A stretch of DNA of 64,000 nt from Kitasatospora atroaurantiaca (GTDB lineage: Bacteria > Actinomycetota > Actinomycetes > Streptomycetales > Streptomycetaceae): NCBI RefSeq assembly GCF_007828955.1, contig NZ_VIVR01000001.1, positions 5,084,001 to 5,148,000 of the forward strand, written 5' to 3'. A model generated the notes under the pieces. The model had not been told where the DNA came from, did no database searches, and saw only the letters and a program-made list of their open reading frames with translations. Positions 53,224 to 60,634 of this stretch are shown here, piece by piece. A program made the translations under genes and the position numbers. Each line of letters begins with the position of its first letter. Within the stretch, counting starts at the first letter, position 1.

Positions 53224-53480
53224 ACTGGCCAGACCCAGCATTGAATGAAATTAACACGCGAGAGGATCTTGCCAAATACCTGCAAGGGCTGGCAATCCTT
53301 CTGCGTGATGGAAAATTGGAGCTGCAAAATCCGTCCACTTCGGACTTTGTGGATGCCTCCGCGCGTTGGACCAAGTCGATGGATGGATTCTTCAAGAATG
53401 TCATCGGTGAGCCAGTTCCTGAGGTGCCCGACTGGGCGTTGATTGCAGCAATCTTTCGTGCGGCAGTCGTATACGAGTAG
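53220..53480 (+). CDS. presumed immunity protein 2 (DUF7660-like)
   Basis: An 86-residue protein overlapping the tip stop (GTGA), with GGAG five bases before GTG 53220. TREDLAKYLQGLAILLRDGK, FVDASARWTKSMDGFF and PEVPDWALIAAIFRAAVVYE match my memory of DUF7660-type small immunity proteins (SreDL...fLeaLaaW...lAaryYE). As a complete gene it could still be expressed although its toxin is silent. Confidence 0.72.
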   Translation: MNWPDPALNEINTREDLAKYLQGLAILLRDGKLELQNPSTSDFVDASARWTKSMDGFFKNVIGEPVPEVPDWALIAAIFRAAVVYE

Positions 53481-53520
53481 AACGCTTGCGATACTGCCTC
53501 GATGGCGCTGAGCGGAATTG

Positions 53521-53557
53521 CAGCGGCCCCACCGGATTCTTCCCGGTGGGGCCGCTG
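53521..53557. terminator. bidirectional terminator between immunity gene 2 and int2
   Basis: A perfect 15-bp inverted repeat (53521-53535 with 53543-53557). It has the same position and role as the hairpin at 41522-41576 but a different sequence. Confidence 0.85.
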
Positions 53558-53563
53558 ACGTCT

Positions 53564-53587
53564 TTGACGGCAGTAGTTGACGGCAAC
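53564..53587. repeat. candidate integrase arm-site pair, left end of element 2
   Basis: Two TGACGGCA units separated by GTAGT, identical to those at 41575-41598, ending at the int2 stop codon. Confidence 0.55.
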
Positions 53588-53588
53588 G

Positions 53589-54899
53589 TCAGCGGACGGG
53601 TGCTGCACGAACGGGTGGTTCGTCGCCGTAGTCGGGTCCGGTGGCAGGGTTGCGGAGGGCGTTGCCGAGGAGGTCGATGGCGTCTCGTTGGAGGCGGAGT
53701 CGGACGTGGGCGTAGACCGTGGCCGTGACGCCGATGTGGGCGTGGCCGAGGAGTTCTTTGATCACGACGAGTTCGACGCCCTGCTCCAGGAGGAGGGTGG
53801 CCGCCGAGTGTCGGAGGTCGTGGAAGCGGATGCGGCGGAGCTTGGTCCGGCGGAGCAGGGTGTTGAAGTGCCGGGTGAGTGTGGTTCCTTCGATCGGGGA
53901 GCCGTCGGGCCGGGTGAAGACGTAGCCGCTGTCCCGCCAGCCCGTGCCCGCCGTCTCGCGTTCCTGGCGCTGCTGGTCGCGGTGCCGTGCGAGTGAGCGC
54001 ACGCAGGGGGTCGGCAGGGCGATGCGCCGCTCGGAGCTGTGGGTCTTCGTTGGGAGGGTGATCAGGCCGCCGGTGTTGGTGCGTTGGAGGGTGCGGCGGA
54101 TGCTGGCGGTTCCGCCGTTCAGGTCGAGGTCTTCCCAGCGCAGGCCGAGGAGTTCGCCCTTGCGGAGCCCGGTGTGTAGGGCGAGTTCGAAGAGCACTTG
54201 AAGCCGGTGGCCGTGGGTAGCGGACAGGAACTGACGTGCCTCGTCGGCGGTGAGGGGTTCGAAGCGGCGGGGTCGGGGTGTGCCCATGCGGACGTTGCGG
54301 GCGACGTTGCGGGGGATCTCCTCTTCGCGGACGGCGTGCTCCAGTGCGGACTTGAGCACGGAGTGGATGTAGGCGAGGGTCAGAGCGGACAGGCGCTTGC
54401 CGCAGCAGGTGCCAGCCGCGCAGCACTGGGGCTGTTCGCGGGTGGTGTCGAGGCCACGCGCGCAGCACTGGCAGGTGGTGCGGAGTTGGTCGAGCCAGGT
54501 GCGGACGTCCTTGGCGGTGAGCTTGGCGAGCTTCTTCTTGCCCAGGCCGGGGATGACGTACAGGCGGACGACGGCGGTGTAGCGGGTGTGGGTGTTCTCG
54601 CGGAGCCGGTGGACGGCGACGGTCTCCAGCCAGTAGGTGAGGAACGCACCAACGGTGCCCTGGGCGGTGGGGGCGGGTATGCCGCGGTTGCTGGCGGCGA
54701 TCTTCTCGGTCAGCTTGGCCAGGGCCTCCTTGCGGGTCGTGCCGTAGACGTGGATGCGCTTGCGGGTGTCGCCGGTGGCGAGGACGTATCCGGCGGCTTC
54801 CCAGCGGCCGTCCTTGCGCTGGTAGACGGTGCCGTCGCCGTTGGCGCGGATCCTGCGCGAGCCGGTGCTGGGGGTGGGGTTGGTGTCGGGGGTGGTCAT
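53589..54899 (-). CDS. int: tyrosine site-specific integrase (element 2)
   Basis: A 436-residue homologue of the element 1 integrase with the same layout: arm domain (GDGTVYQRKDGRWEAAGYV), Cys-rich insert (CQCCARGLD, CCAAGTCCGK) and catalytic TGLRKGE, HDLRHS, LLGHAHIG and TVYAHV. Its start overlaps the xis stop (TGATG). High similarity over the core-binding half explains why both elements sit at the same sequence. Confidence 0.95.
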   Translation of the reverse strand: MTTPDTNPTPSTGSRRIRANGDGTVYQRKDGRWEAAGYVLATGDTRKRIHVYGTTRKEALAKLTEKIAASNRGIPAPTAQGTVGAFLTYWLETVAVHRLRENTHTRYTAVVRLYVIPGLGKKKLAKLTAKDVRTWLDQLRTTCQCCARGLDTTREQPQCCAAGTCCGKRLSALTLAYIHSVLKSALEHAVREEEIPRNVARNVRMGTPRPRRFEPLTADEARQFLSATHGHRLQVLFELALHTGLRKGELLGLRWEDLDLNGGTASIRRTLQRTNTGGLITLPTKTHSSERRIALPTPCVRSLARHRDQQRQERETAGTGWRDSGYVFTRPDGSPIEGTTLTRHFNTLLRRTKLRRIRFHDLRHSAATLLLEQGVELVVIKELLGHAHIGVTATVYAHVRLRLQRDAIDLLGNALRNPATGPDYGDEPPVRAAPVR

Positions 54900-55084
54900 C
54901 AGGCTGCCTGTTCGAGGTGGTGGTGGATGAGGGCGGTCAGGGCGTGGGCGGGGATGCGGCGGGCGCGGCCGATGGTGATGGAGGCGAGCTGCCGGGTGCG
55001 GATGAGGTCGTAGACGGTGGAGCGGCTGATCTTCAGGCGGGCCATGGCCTCGGGGACGGTGAGGAGTTCGGTGTCGGCGTTCAC
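54899..55084 (-). CDS. xis: excisionase-type HTH protein (element 2)
   Basis: A 61-residue MerR-like HTH protein (LLTVPEAMARLKISRSTVYD, RRIPAHALTALIHHHL). It shares the block QLASITIGRARRIPAHAL with element 1 Xis except for one residue. Its start and stop overlap rep and int, preserving the ancestral rep-xis-int coupling. Confidence 0.88.
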   Translation of the reverse strand: MNADTELLTVPEAMARLKISRSTVYDLIRTRQLASITIGRARRIPAHALTALIHHHLEQAA

Positions 55085-56811
55085 GCGACCGCCACCGCCT
55101 GGATGGCGGTGGTCAGCGGACCGGTGGAGTGACCGGCTCGGTCGCTGGAGCGCCGGGCCTGCCGGGGACGGCTCGCGTGCTGGGGTCGAGGGCTGGGTGT
55201 GGCGGCCAGTAGGTCGGCGAGGTGGGCGAGTTCGGGTAGGAGGCCGGTTCCGGCGTACTGCCAGTGCGAGATCACCTGGGTCGTGTCCGCGTCGCCGGAT
55301 CGCCCGTGCCTGTCGTGGTGACCGGTGCGGTGACCGGGGCCGGGGTCGGAGTGACCGGCGGTCAGGTCACTGTGGTCATCGCGGTCACCGTGCCGGTCAG
55401 TGACCGGCTGCCCCTCACGCACCGGTCCCTGCTCGGCGTTTCGGCCGATTAGGGCCGGGTCGAGCGGCGGCGGGGCAGCGGTGGTGTCGTCTTGGCGGGT
55501 GCGCCAGGCGGTGCGTTCGGCTCGGAGGTGGGTGAGGGTGGTGGAGTAGCGGCGGGTGCGGGTGGAGAAGTGGCCTCGGAAGCCGAGCATGTGGGCCCAT
55601 TGGCGCAGGCGGAGGTGGGCGTGCTGAGGCTGGGTGCCGAGGTGCCAGGCGGTGTGGATCATGCGGCGGGCGTGGTCGGTGAGGTCGTGCTGGGCGAGTT
55701 CGGCCAGGAAGCGGAGTCGGCGGTCGAGGGTGCCGGTGGTGGTTTCGGCGCCCTTGGTGGCGTACTTGGCGATGTAGGCGGCGACGTGCCGGTCGGTGAC
55801 GGGCGCGTCGCCGGTGAAGTCGGTACTGCGGACGGCGCGGACGTCGATCTGCCGTCCGAACCGGAACGCCGTGGGCCCCGCCGACTGTGCCGGGTCGGCC
55901 TCCCCGGCCCGGGAGGGGTGTTGGTGCTGGACGCGAGTGCGGTTGGCGGCGGCGCGGACGGAGTGGTCGAGGAGTTCGGTGGTGGCCCAGGCAGGCGGAG
56001 TGCTGGCGGGGCCGGTGGGTCCGTCGATGCGGATGACGGTGTGGAAGTGGATCTGGCCGCGCTTTTGGTATTCGGCGACCTTGGCGTAGGAGAGCGTGGC
56101 GTGGTGGCGCAGGGTGCGTTGGGTCAGTCCGGCGGCCTTGGCGATCTCGCGGCGCAGGCGGGTGGTGAAGCGGGCCCACAGGGCAGGGGCGTGGGCGTTC
56201 CACAGCACCGCGCCGGTGTAGTCGTACCGCTCCGGGTTCAGCGGCGTGCCGAGGAGCGGGTCGCCGTCGTCGTGCCGGGTGCCGCAGGTGCAGGGGGCGG
56301 CACCGGGCTGGTTGTGGACGGGGCCGAAGCCGGGGGCGGTGAGGGTGGCGAAGACGCGGGGGTGGGTGGCGACGGTGGTGGGGACAGTCTTGCCGCCGCG
56401 TAGTCCGGCGGCGATGAGCTGGTAGGTGTCGTAGCGGTAGAGGGTGGAGCAGGCGGGGCAGCGGGTGGCGCGGCGGTTGCCGCAGCGCACCAGAAGTTCG
56501 CCGACGGGCAGGTGGCGGGTGTCGAGATGGTCGAGGATCTGGCCGGTGGCGGTGTCCAGGCGGGTGCGGTGGCCGGTCAGGCGGATCGGGCGGGCGCAGC
56601 CGCCCAGTGAGCCGATCTGCCGGGCCAGGGGTGCGAGGTATCCGGCGGCGGCGAACTTGGCCAGCCTGGCGGTCAGCCGCGCCCGGCGTTCCAGGGCCGA
56701 GTTCCTGTTCGCGGACGTGTCGGTGCTGCTGGTGAGCGCCGGTGCGGCGAACGCCGTGCTGGCGGGAGTGGAGGTGGTTGCGGGGGTGGGGAGTTGGAGC
56801 TGCGCGGGCAT
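55081..56811 (-). CDS. RepSA-like replication initiator with His/Asp-rich insertion (element 2)
   Basis: A 576-residue initiator with CGNRRATRCPACSTLY, the HUH motif GQIHFHTVIRIDG and AAYIAKYATKG. The C-terminal part carries a charged insert (about residues 470-505; repeated HSD, GHR, HHDRHG) encoded by repeated GTGACCGG units (55318, 55330, 55351, 55400). This insert is absent from the element 1 Rep. ATG at 56811 has GGAGG nine bases upstream. Confidence 0.85.
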   Translation of the reverse strand: MPAQLQLPTPATTSTPASTAFAAPALTSSTDTSANRNSALERRARLTARLAKFAAAGYLAPLARQIGSLGGCARPIRLTGHRTRLDTATGQILDHLDTRHLPVGELLVRCGNRRATRCPACSTLYRYDTYQLIAAGLRGGKTVPTTVATHPRVFATLTAPGFGPVHNQPGAAPCTCGTRHDDGDPLLGTPLNPERYDYTGAVLWNAHAPALWARFTTRLRREIAKAAGLTQRTLRHHATLSYAKVAEYQKRGQIHFHTVIRIDGPTGPASTPPAWATTELLDHSVRAAANRTRVQHQHPSRAGEADPAQSAGPTAFRFGRQIDVRAVRSTDFTGDAPVTDRHVAAYIAKYATKGAETTTGTLDRRLRFLAELAQHDLTDHARRMIHTAWHLGTQPQHAHLRLRQWAHMLGFRGHFSTRTRRYSTTLTHLRAERTAWRTRQDDTTAAPPPLDPALIGRNAEQGPVREGQPVTDRHGDRDDHSDLTAGHSDPGPGHRTGHHDRHGRSGDADTTQVISHWQYAGTGLLPELAHLADLLAATPSPRPQHASRPRQARRSSDRAGHSTGPLTTAIQAVAVA

Positions 56812-57121
56812 GGGGACAGACCTCCGGCAGGAGTCGGGAGAAGAGGAGAGGCGATTGAGGGGCGACCCGGGTGATCGGCGCACGTGGGCACGGTGCGCGT
56901 GACGGCGGGCGCGGATGGTGGGCCGGGGACGTCTGGCCTGGTCAGCGGTGGTGTTCACCAGCGGTGCGTGAAGGTAGCATCGCTTCAAGCGCGCATTCAA
57001 GTGCATCCCTCCTCATCTATTTCGGTGGCCGGTGGGGACGCGAGTACTGTGGCCCCGGTCTTCCGTTTTGGACGGGCCGGATTTCAGTGGTAGAGGCGCA
57101 GAGAAAGCTGGGTGACCTGCG
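56812..57121. promoter_or_regulatory. divergent promoter region between rep2 and the GntR gene
   Basis: 310 bp without a supported gene. It is A/T-richer around 56965-57080, where promoters for both directions are expected. I see no strong palindrome. Confidence 0.4.
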
Positions 57122-57550
57122 GTGACGGTGGGGCGGCGGGGGCGCAGACCGGCGGGCGGCACGGTGTTGCTGACGTTCGAGGTCATCGCCGAGGCCCTGC
57201 GGGGGCGGATCTGCTCCGGGGAGCTGAACCCCGGGGACGCGCTGCCGACGCAGGCCGTGTTGATGGCGGAGTACGGGGCCTCCAGCCTGTCCGTGCAGAA
57301 GGCCATGGCCCTGCTGAAGCAGGACGGCTACGCGATCTCCCGCCCCGGCAAGGGAGCCTTCGTCGCCCACCCCGACGCCTACACCGACGGTGACTCAGGT
57401 GACGAGGAAGCGGGGAACACGTCCGTCGGCGGGACGGCGGCGCGCGTCGAGGCACTGGAGCTGGCACTGGCCGAGACGCTTGATCAGCTCACCGTCCTGC
57501 GTGCCCGCGTCGAAGCCCTTGAAGCAGGGGACGCCGAGCGAGACCGCTGA
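57122..57550 (+). CDS. GntR-family regulator (element 2)
   Basis: A 142-residue protein with one GntR winged helix (FEVIAEALRGRICSGELNPGDALP, SSLSVQKAMALLKQDGYAISRPGKGAFV) and a short C-terminal coiled coil (VEALELALAETLDQLTVLRARVEALE). The coiled-coil tail is shared with the longer regulator of element 1. It is a probable repressor of rep and excision, replacing a KorSA-type protein. Confidence 0.82.
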   Translation: MTVGRRGRRPAGGTVLLTFEVIAEALRGRICSGELNPGDALPTQAVLMAEYGASSLSVQKAMALLKQDGYAISRPGKGAFVAHPDAYTDGDSGDEEAGNTSVGGTAARVEALELALAETLDQLTVLRARVEALEAGDAERDR

Positions 57551-57746
57551 CCCGCCGGCCGCTGGACGGCCAGGGGCTGGAGTCGTGCGTCCAGATTTTC
57601 TCTACGAGGTTCAAGGCGGGCCCCGCCCGCTGGAGGTAGCCCGACGTCGCCGACCGACCCAGAGTCGGATCAGCCCCGAGGTCTGCACGGGTGTCGGCGG
57701 TCAGCGGTCCGCCGGGTCGTGAGCGGGGCACGACTGGTGCCCGATG

Positions 57747-57845
57747 GGAGCAAGTTGTGGGGTAAGCGCTGCTTACCCCAGCACCGCCCAGGGTCGGAGC
57801 AAGTTGTGGAGTAAGGACTCCTTCCGCGTTCGCGGAGCAAGTTGT
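57747..57845. repeat. three iteron-like GGAGCAAGTTGT repeats with an embedded palindrome
   Basis: Identical 12-mers start at 57747, 57796 and 57834. The first is followed by the palindrome GGGGTAAGC-GCT-GCTTACCCC, the second by the weaker GGAGT-AAGG-ACTCC. They could be operators for the neighbouring regulators or an origin. Confidence 0.6.
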
Positions 57846-57970
57846 CGCCTGCGACCGTCCTACGGCCGGATCGCGGGCAACCGGGTCGGCCAGGGGTCCG
57901 ACCCACTTCTATCGCCGGGCTCGCTGAGGGCGGTGGCCGACGTCGCCTTCGGCACGGAGCGTAGGTTCCC

Positions 57971-58026
57971 GCCGACCCGCCGACCCGCCGACCCGCCGAC
58001 CCGCCGACCCGCCGACCCGCCGACCC
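57971..58026. repeat. seven tandem 8-bp repeats (GCCGACCC), candidate TraB recognition array
   Basis: Seven perfect consecutive octamers. Read in another phase the unit is GACCCGCC, close to GACCCGGA, the 8-bp motif bound by TraB of pSVH1 at its clt locus. An element without traB but with such an array could be mobilised by a resident TraB. Confidence 0.65.
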
Positions 58027-58101
58027 GTCCACGCACGAGCCGCGCTGTGCGCCGAGACGCTGACCGCAGCAGTTCGGGTGGACCCCGTGCGGTCGCGCTG
58101 G

Positions 58102-59307
58102 TCAGGACGCCAGCAGCTCGGCGACCTCATGGACGTCGCGGAACGCCCGCAGCCGGTCCAGCACGATCCGTGTGCGCTCCGTGGTGCGTTCGCTGCCGCT
58201 CTGCCCCAGGGCGAGCATTCGGCCAGCCGTCCCCGCCGCCGCCTCAGGCTCGTTCGCATCGGCGTAGGCCACGGCCAGCCAGGACAGGTACAGCGCCAAC
58301 TCCCTCGCGTGACTGGCGTCGTAACGACCCAGGACGTCCGTCAGCAGCGGAACGGCGCGAAGCGGCCGGTGCAGCTCGGTGTAGACGCGTGCCTCCATAA
58401 CCTGCAGTTCCCCGGCGTCCATCCAATACAGGTACGAAGGTGACTCGGTACCGGCCGAGTCCTGAGCCAGGGCCTCGCTGGCTTCCCCGAGGGCAGCCAT
58501 CGCCGGGCGGTCCTGGCCGGCGCGGGTATGCGCCCAGGCCACCCGGTCCAAGTACAGCGCGCGGGCCTTGGCCGGAGCATCAGGACCGGCCTCCTGGACG
58601 GCGGCGGTGGCGAGGTTGACGGCGTCGTGGGGGCGTCCGGTGTTGCTCCACTGGTAGGCCAGCGAGCCCGCCACGTTCCCCGACAGCACCCCGTCCCCGG
58701 CGGCACGGGCGGCACTGATCCCGAGCTGGTAGATCCGCTCCGCCTCGGCATGCTCGCCCGCATCGGAGGCGACCCAACCGGCAATCTGCGCCAATTCGCC
58801 AATCGTCCGTAGCAGTTCGCGGCCCACCTGCTCGGTGTGGGTGCCCTCGCGGTAGATCGTGACCGCCGCCCGCAGCTCCCGCAGGGCGGGGGCGATCAAG
58901 TCCTTCCCGTACACCACGTCGTCGGCCAGCCGCAGGCCGTGCACCCGCTGGGCCAGGTCGGCGACCTGCCCGGCGCCGATCCGCCGGCCGGTACGCGTAC
59001 TCAGCGGGGCCAGGGGGTCGCCCTCGGGCAGGAAGTCCGCGCCGGTAAGCACCCGAGGCGCGGGCTCGGGAGGGCGGACGGCCTTGGCGGCCTCCAGCAT
59101 CTCCCGGGGGACCTCCAGCACCCGGGCGAGGAAGGGCAGCCACTCGCGCGGGGACCGCGTGCCGATCTCCCAGCGGGACACGTCATTGCGCGTCGGCGGG
59201 ACACGCCCGGGAGCGGCCTGGGCCAGCGCGTCAGCGAGCCGCTGCTGACTCCACCCCCGCGCCTGACGCAGCCGCCGCACCAGCTCCCCGACCGATTCCC
59301 TTACCAC
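58102..59307 (-). CDS. XRE-family regulator with TPR-like C-terminus (element 2)
   Basis: A 401-residue protein with an N-terminal HTH (LVRRLRQARGWSQQRLADAL, NDVSRWEIGTRSP) and a helical TPR-like remainder (HAEAERIYQLGISAARAAGD, GRPHDAVNLATAAVQEAG). It is analogous to the element 1 XRE protein, but shorter, on the opposite strand and divergent from the two small right-end genes. A role as a signal sensor is inferred. Confidence 0.78.
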   Translation of the reverse strand: MVRESVGELVRRLRQARGWSQQRLADALAQAAPGRVPPTRNDVSRWEIGTRSPREWLPFLARVLEVPREMLEAAKAVRPPEPAPRVLTGADFLPEGDPLAPLSTRTGRRIGAGQVADLAQRVHGLRLADDVVYGKDLIAPALRELRAAVTIYREGTHTEQVGRELLRTIGELAQIAGWVASDAGEHAEAERIYQLGISAARAAGDGVLSGNVAGSLAYQWSNTGRPHDAVNLATAAVQEAGPDAPAKARALYLDRVAWAHTRAGQDRPAMAALGEASEALAQDSAGTESPSYLYWMDAGELQVMEARVYTELHRPLRAVPLLTDVLGRYDASHARELALYLSWLAVAYADANEPEAAAGTAGRMLALGQSGSERTTERTRIVLDRLRAFRDVHEVAELLAS

Positions 59308-59412
59308 CTGGCCAGCTTGGCAGACAGCAGGGCAGACAGGCTGGCTACTCCGAAATGTTCAGGCCAACGAGACCCTGAATCGACAGAGCCGAACCCAGGA
59401 AGGGACAGCAGC

Positions 59413-59790
59413 ATGGCCGAGGAGGCGACACGCCCGCTCGACGCGAGCACGGTGGAGCCCGCAGCAGAGAAACTGCGTCTGCTGCCGTGGGCCAACCCGG
59501 ACGGGCTTCCCTGCTACCTGAGCACCGACGGCGAGGGCTACCTCGCGACGCTCGCTGACGGCATCGAAGAGGTCCAGCTCACCATGGGCGAGGAACTGCT
59601 TGACCACGCCCGGGGCGTCCTGACTCCCGGAGCGCGGGCGCTGACGGACGTCGAGTACCGGTGGCTGGCGTGCCGGCTGACCGAGGCCCTGTCGGACGCG
59701 CTCAGGGTCGCGGACTCGCGCGGGCAGCGCATCCCCGTCCCGCCGGGCACCGCCGAGGCCGACGGCTCTGACGAGCAGGGAGCGCGCTGA
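59413..59790 (+). CDS. conserved small protein of unknown function, right end of element 2
   Basis: A 125-residue homologue of 52063-52431 (LLPWANPDGLPCYLSTDGEGY, YRWLACRLTEALSDALRVADSRGQR). ATG 59413 follows AGGAAGGGA. Its stop overlaps the next start (TGATG). Conservation at the same place in two otherwise different elements suggests a role in the element's life cycle. Confidence 0.7.
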   Translation: MAEEATRPLDASTVEPAAEKLRLLPWANPDGLPCYLSTDGEGYLATLADGIEEVQLTMGEELLDHARGVLTPGARALTDVEYRWLACRLTEALSDALRVADSRGQRIPVPPGTAEADGSDEQGAR

Positions 59791-60041
59791 TGGGCACGAC
59801 CACCCGCTACCGGTTCCGCGAATACACCGTCACCACCGTCGTAGACCCGATGGCACTGCCGACCTTCGAGGCCGTCTGCGTCACCGGAGAAGAGCAGGAC
59901 TGCGGAGCCGCCTCCGGCCAGACGCACACCCCGGAGGAACTGACCCGCTGGATCGCCGCACACTGCGCCCAGACCGGCCACACAACCTACGAGCGCACCA
60001 CCCGCGCCACCCTCCGTGCCGAGCCCGGAGAGTGGAAGTGA
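59790..60041 (+). CDS. DUF7848-like small protein, right end of element 2
   Basis: An 83-residue homologue of 52431-52682 (TTRYRFREYTVTTVVDPMAL, FEAVCVTGEEQDCGAASGQ, WIAAHCAQTGHTTYERTT), with the Cys and His pattern conserved. Confidence 0.7.
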   Translation: MGTTTRYRFREYTVTTVVDPMALPTFEAVCVTGEEQDCGAASGQTHTPEELTRWIAAHCAQTGHTTYERTTRATLRAEPGEWK

Positions 60042-60224
60042 GACCCCCGAGCGCCAGCACCTTACCGAGGGCGGCGCGCGGGCGGGGTTGAGATCAAGTG
60101 GTCTACACCTTTGACGGCAGTAGTGACGGCAACAACCACGCACGCCAGCGCACAACCACGGACACCGACGGACCGTCAAAACGCCGCTGACCTGCGAAAA
60201 AGCAGGTAGAGCAGGTCGCCGTGC
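60042..60224. promoter_or_regulatory. right end of element 2: arm-like repeats and hairpin
   Basis: TGACGGCA at 60112 and again at 60124, then ACCTGC-GAAAAA-GCAGGT at 60190-60207, 17 bp before the core. It is colinear with 52683-52839. Confidence 0.55.
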
Positions 60225-60238
60225 CACACGTACTATGT
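60225..60238 (+). repeat. candidate att core, copy C
   Basis: CACACGTACTATGT, the third identical copy, followed in frame by VLAGTTPVLVHN. Confidence 0.8.
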
Positions 60239-60632
60239 ACTCGCCGGTACGACGCCAGTCCTTGTGCACAACCTTGGTTGTGACCTGTTTCGGAGTGACA
60301 CTCGTGACCCTTCGGTGATTTTCCAAGAAGGGTTCAAGGCGCTGGGCGATAACATGGATCTCCCGGAGCATGTGGCAGGTGTGTCCGGTGTTTACACTCC
60401 TGCATCCGGATTCGTGTCGACAACGACATCAGAGGCGCACGCGATCACTCGGGGCGGGAATGTGTACACCATTCGGGGCGTCACAGGCAGGAATGTAAAC
60501 AAGGAGATCCCGGATAATCCGCTTTCGCATGAGCGTGAGATAGCCGTTCCGCATGAGATTGACACCAGCTGTATTGTCGGATGCCGTCTCAGGGACGGAA
60601 GCTGGGTCCCGAATCCGAACTTCAAGGGGTAG
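60225..60632 (+). CDS. silent Rhs tip 3: HINT end plus ADP-ribosyltransferase-like toxin (no start codon)
   Basis: 136 open codons from the core. HTYYVLAGTTPVLVHN is followed by a 120-residue domain with the order typical of R-S-E mono-ADP-ribosyltransferases: FRSDTRDPSVIFQEGF (Arg), GFVSTTTSEAHA (Ser-Thr-Ser/Thr block), and EREIAVPHEID (Glu-x-Glu). An in-frame TAG lies at 60207-60209 and no start fits the frame at the core, so it is silent unless joined to rhs. The residue after the cleavage Asn is Leu, not Cys as in tips 1 and 2. Low GC. Confidence 0.75.
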   Translation, partial: HTYYVLAGTTPVLVHNLGCDLFRSDTRDPSVIFQEGFKALGDNMDLPEHVAGVSGVYTPASGFVSTTTSEAHAITRGGNVYTIRGVTGRNVNKEIPDNPLSHEREIAVPHEIDTSCIVGCRLRDGSWVPNPNFKG

Positions 60633-60634
60633 CA

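Larger units (their letters stand above)
57551..58101. other. 551-bp non-coding block, candidate cis-acting transfer/replication region
   Basis: No gene is supported. It holds three GGAGCAAGTTGT repeats (57747, 57796, 57834), a perfect palindrome GGGGTAAGC-GCT-GCTTACCCC (57759-57779) and seven tandem GCCGACCC octamers (57971-58026), all between the GntR gene and the XRE gene. Confidence 0.6.
52840..60238. mobile_element. element 2: integrative, probably mobilisable element with toxin tip (about 7.4 kb)
   Basis: It is bounded by the att-core copies at 52840 and 60225. Contents: ParB-like tip and immunity gene, hairpin, int, xis, rep, GntR regulator, a non-coding block with iteron-like and 8-bp tandem repeats, XRE/TPR regulator, the two small right-end genes and the right end. 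There is no traB or spd gene, so transfer would need help in trans. Confidence 0.78.

Noticed and set aside
57971..58026. CRISPR-like array
   Set aside because: The repeats are contiguous 8-mers with no spacers, and there are no cas genes.
40355..60238. tRNA gene as the attachment site of the integrative elements
   Set aside because: pSAM2-type elements usually sit in tRNA genes, but I find no tRNA cloverleaf near either end. The repeated core is inside HINT code.
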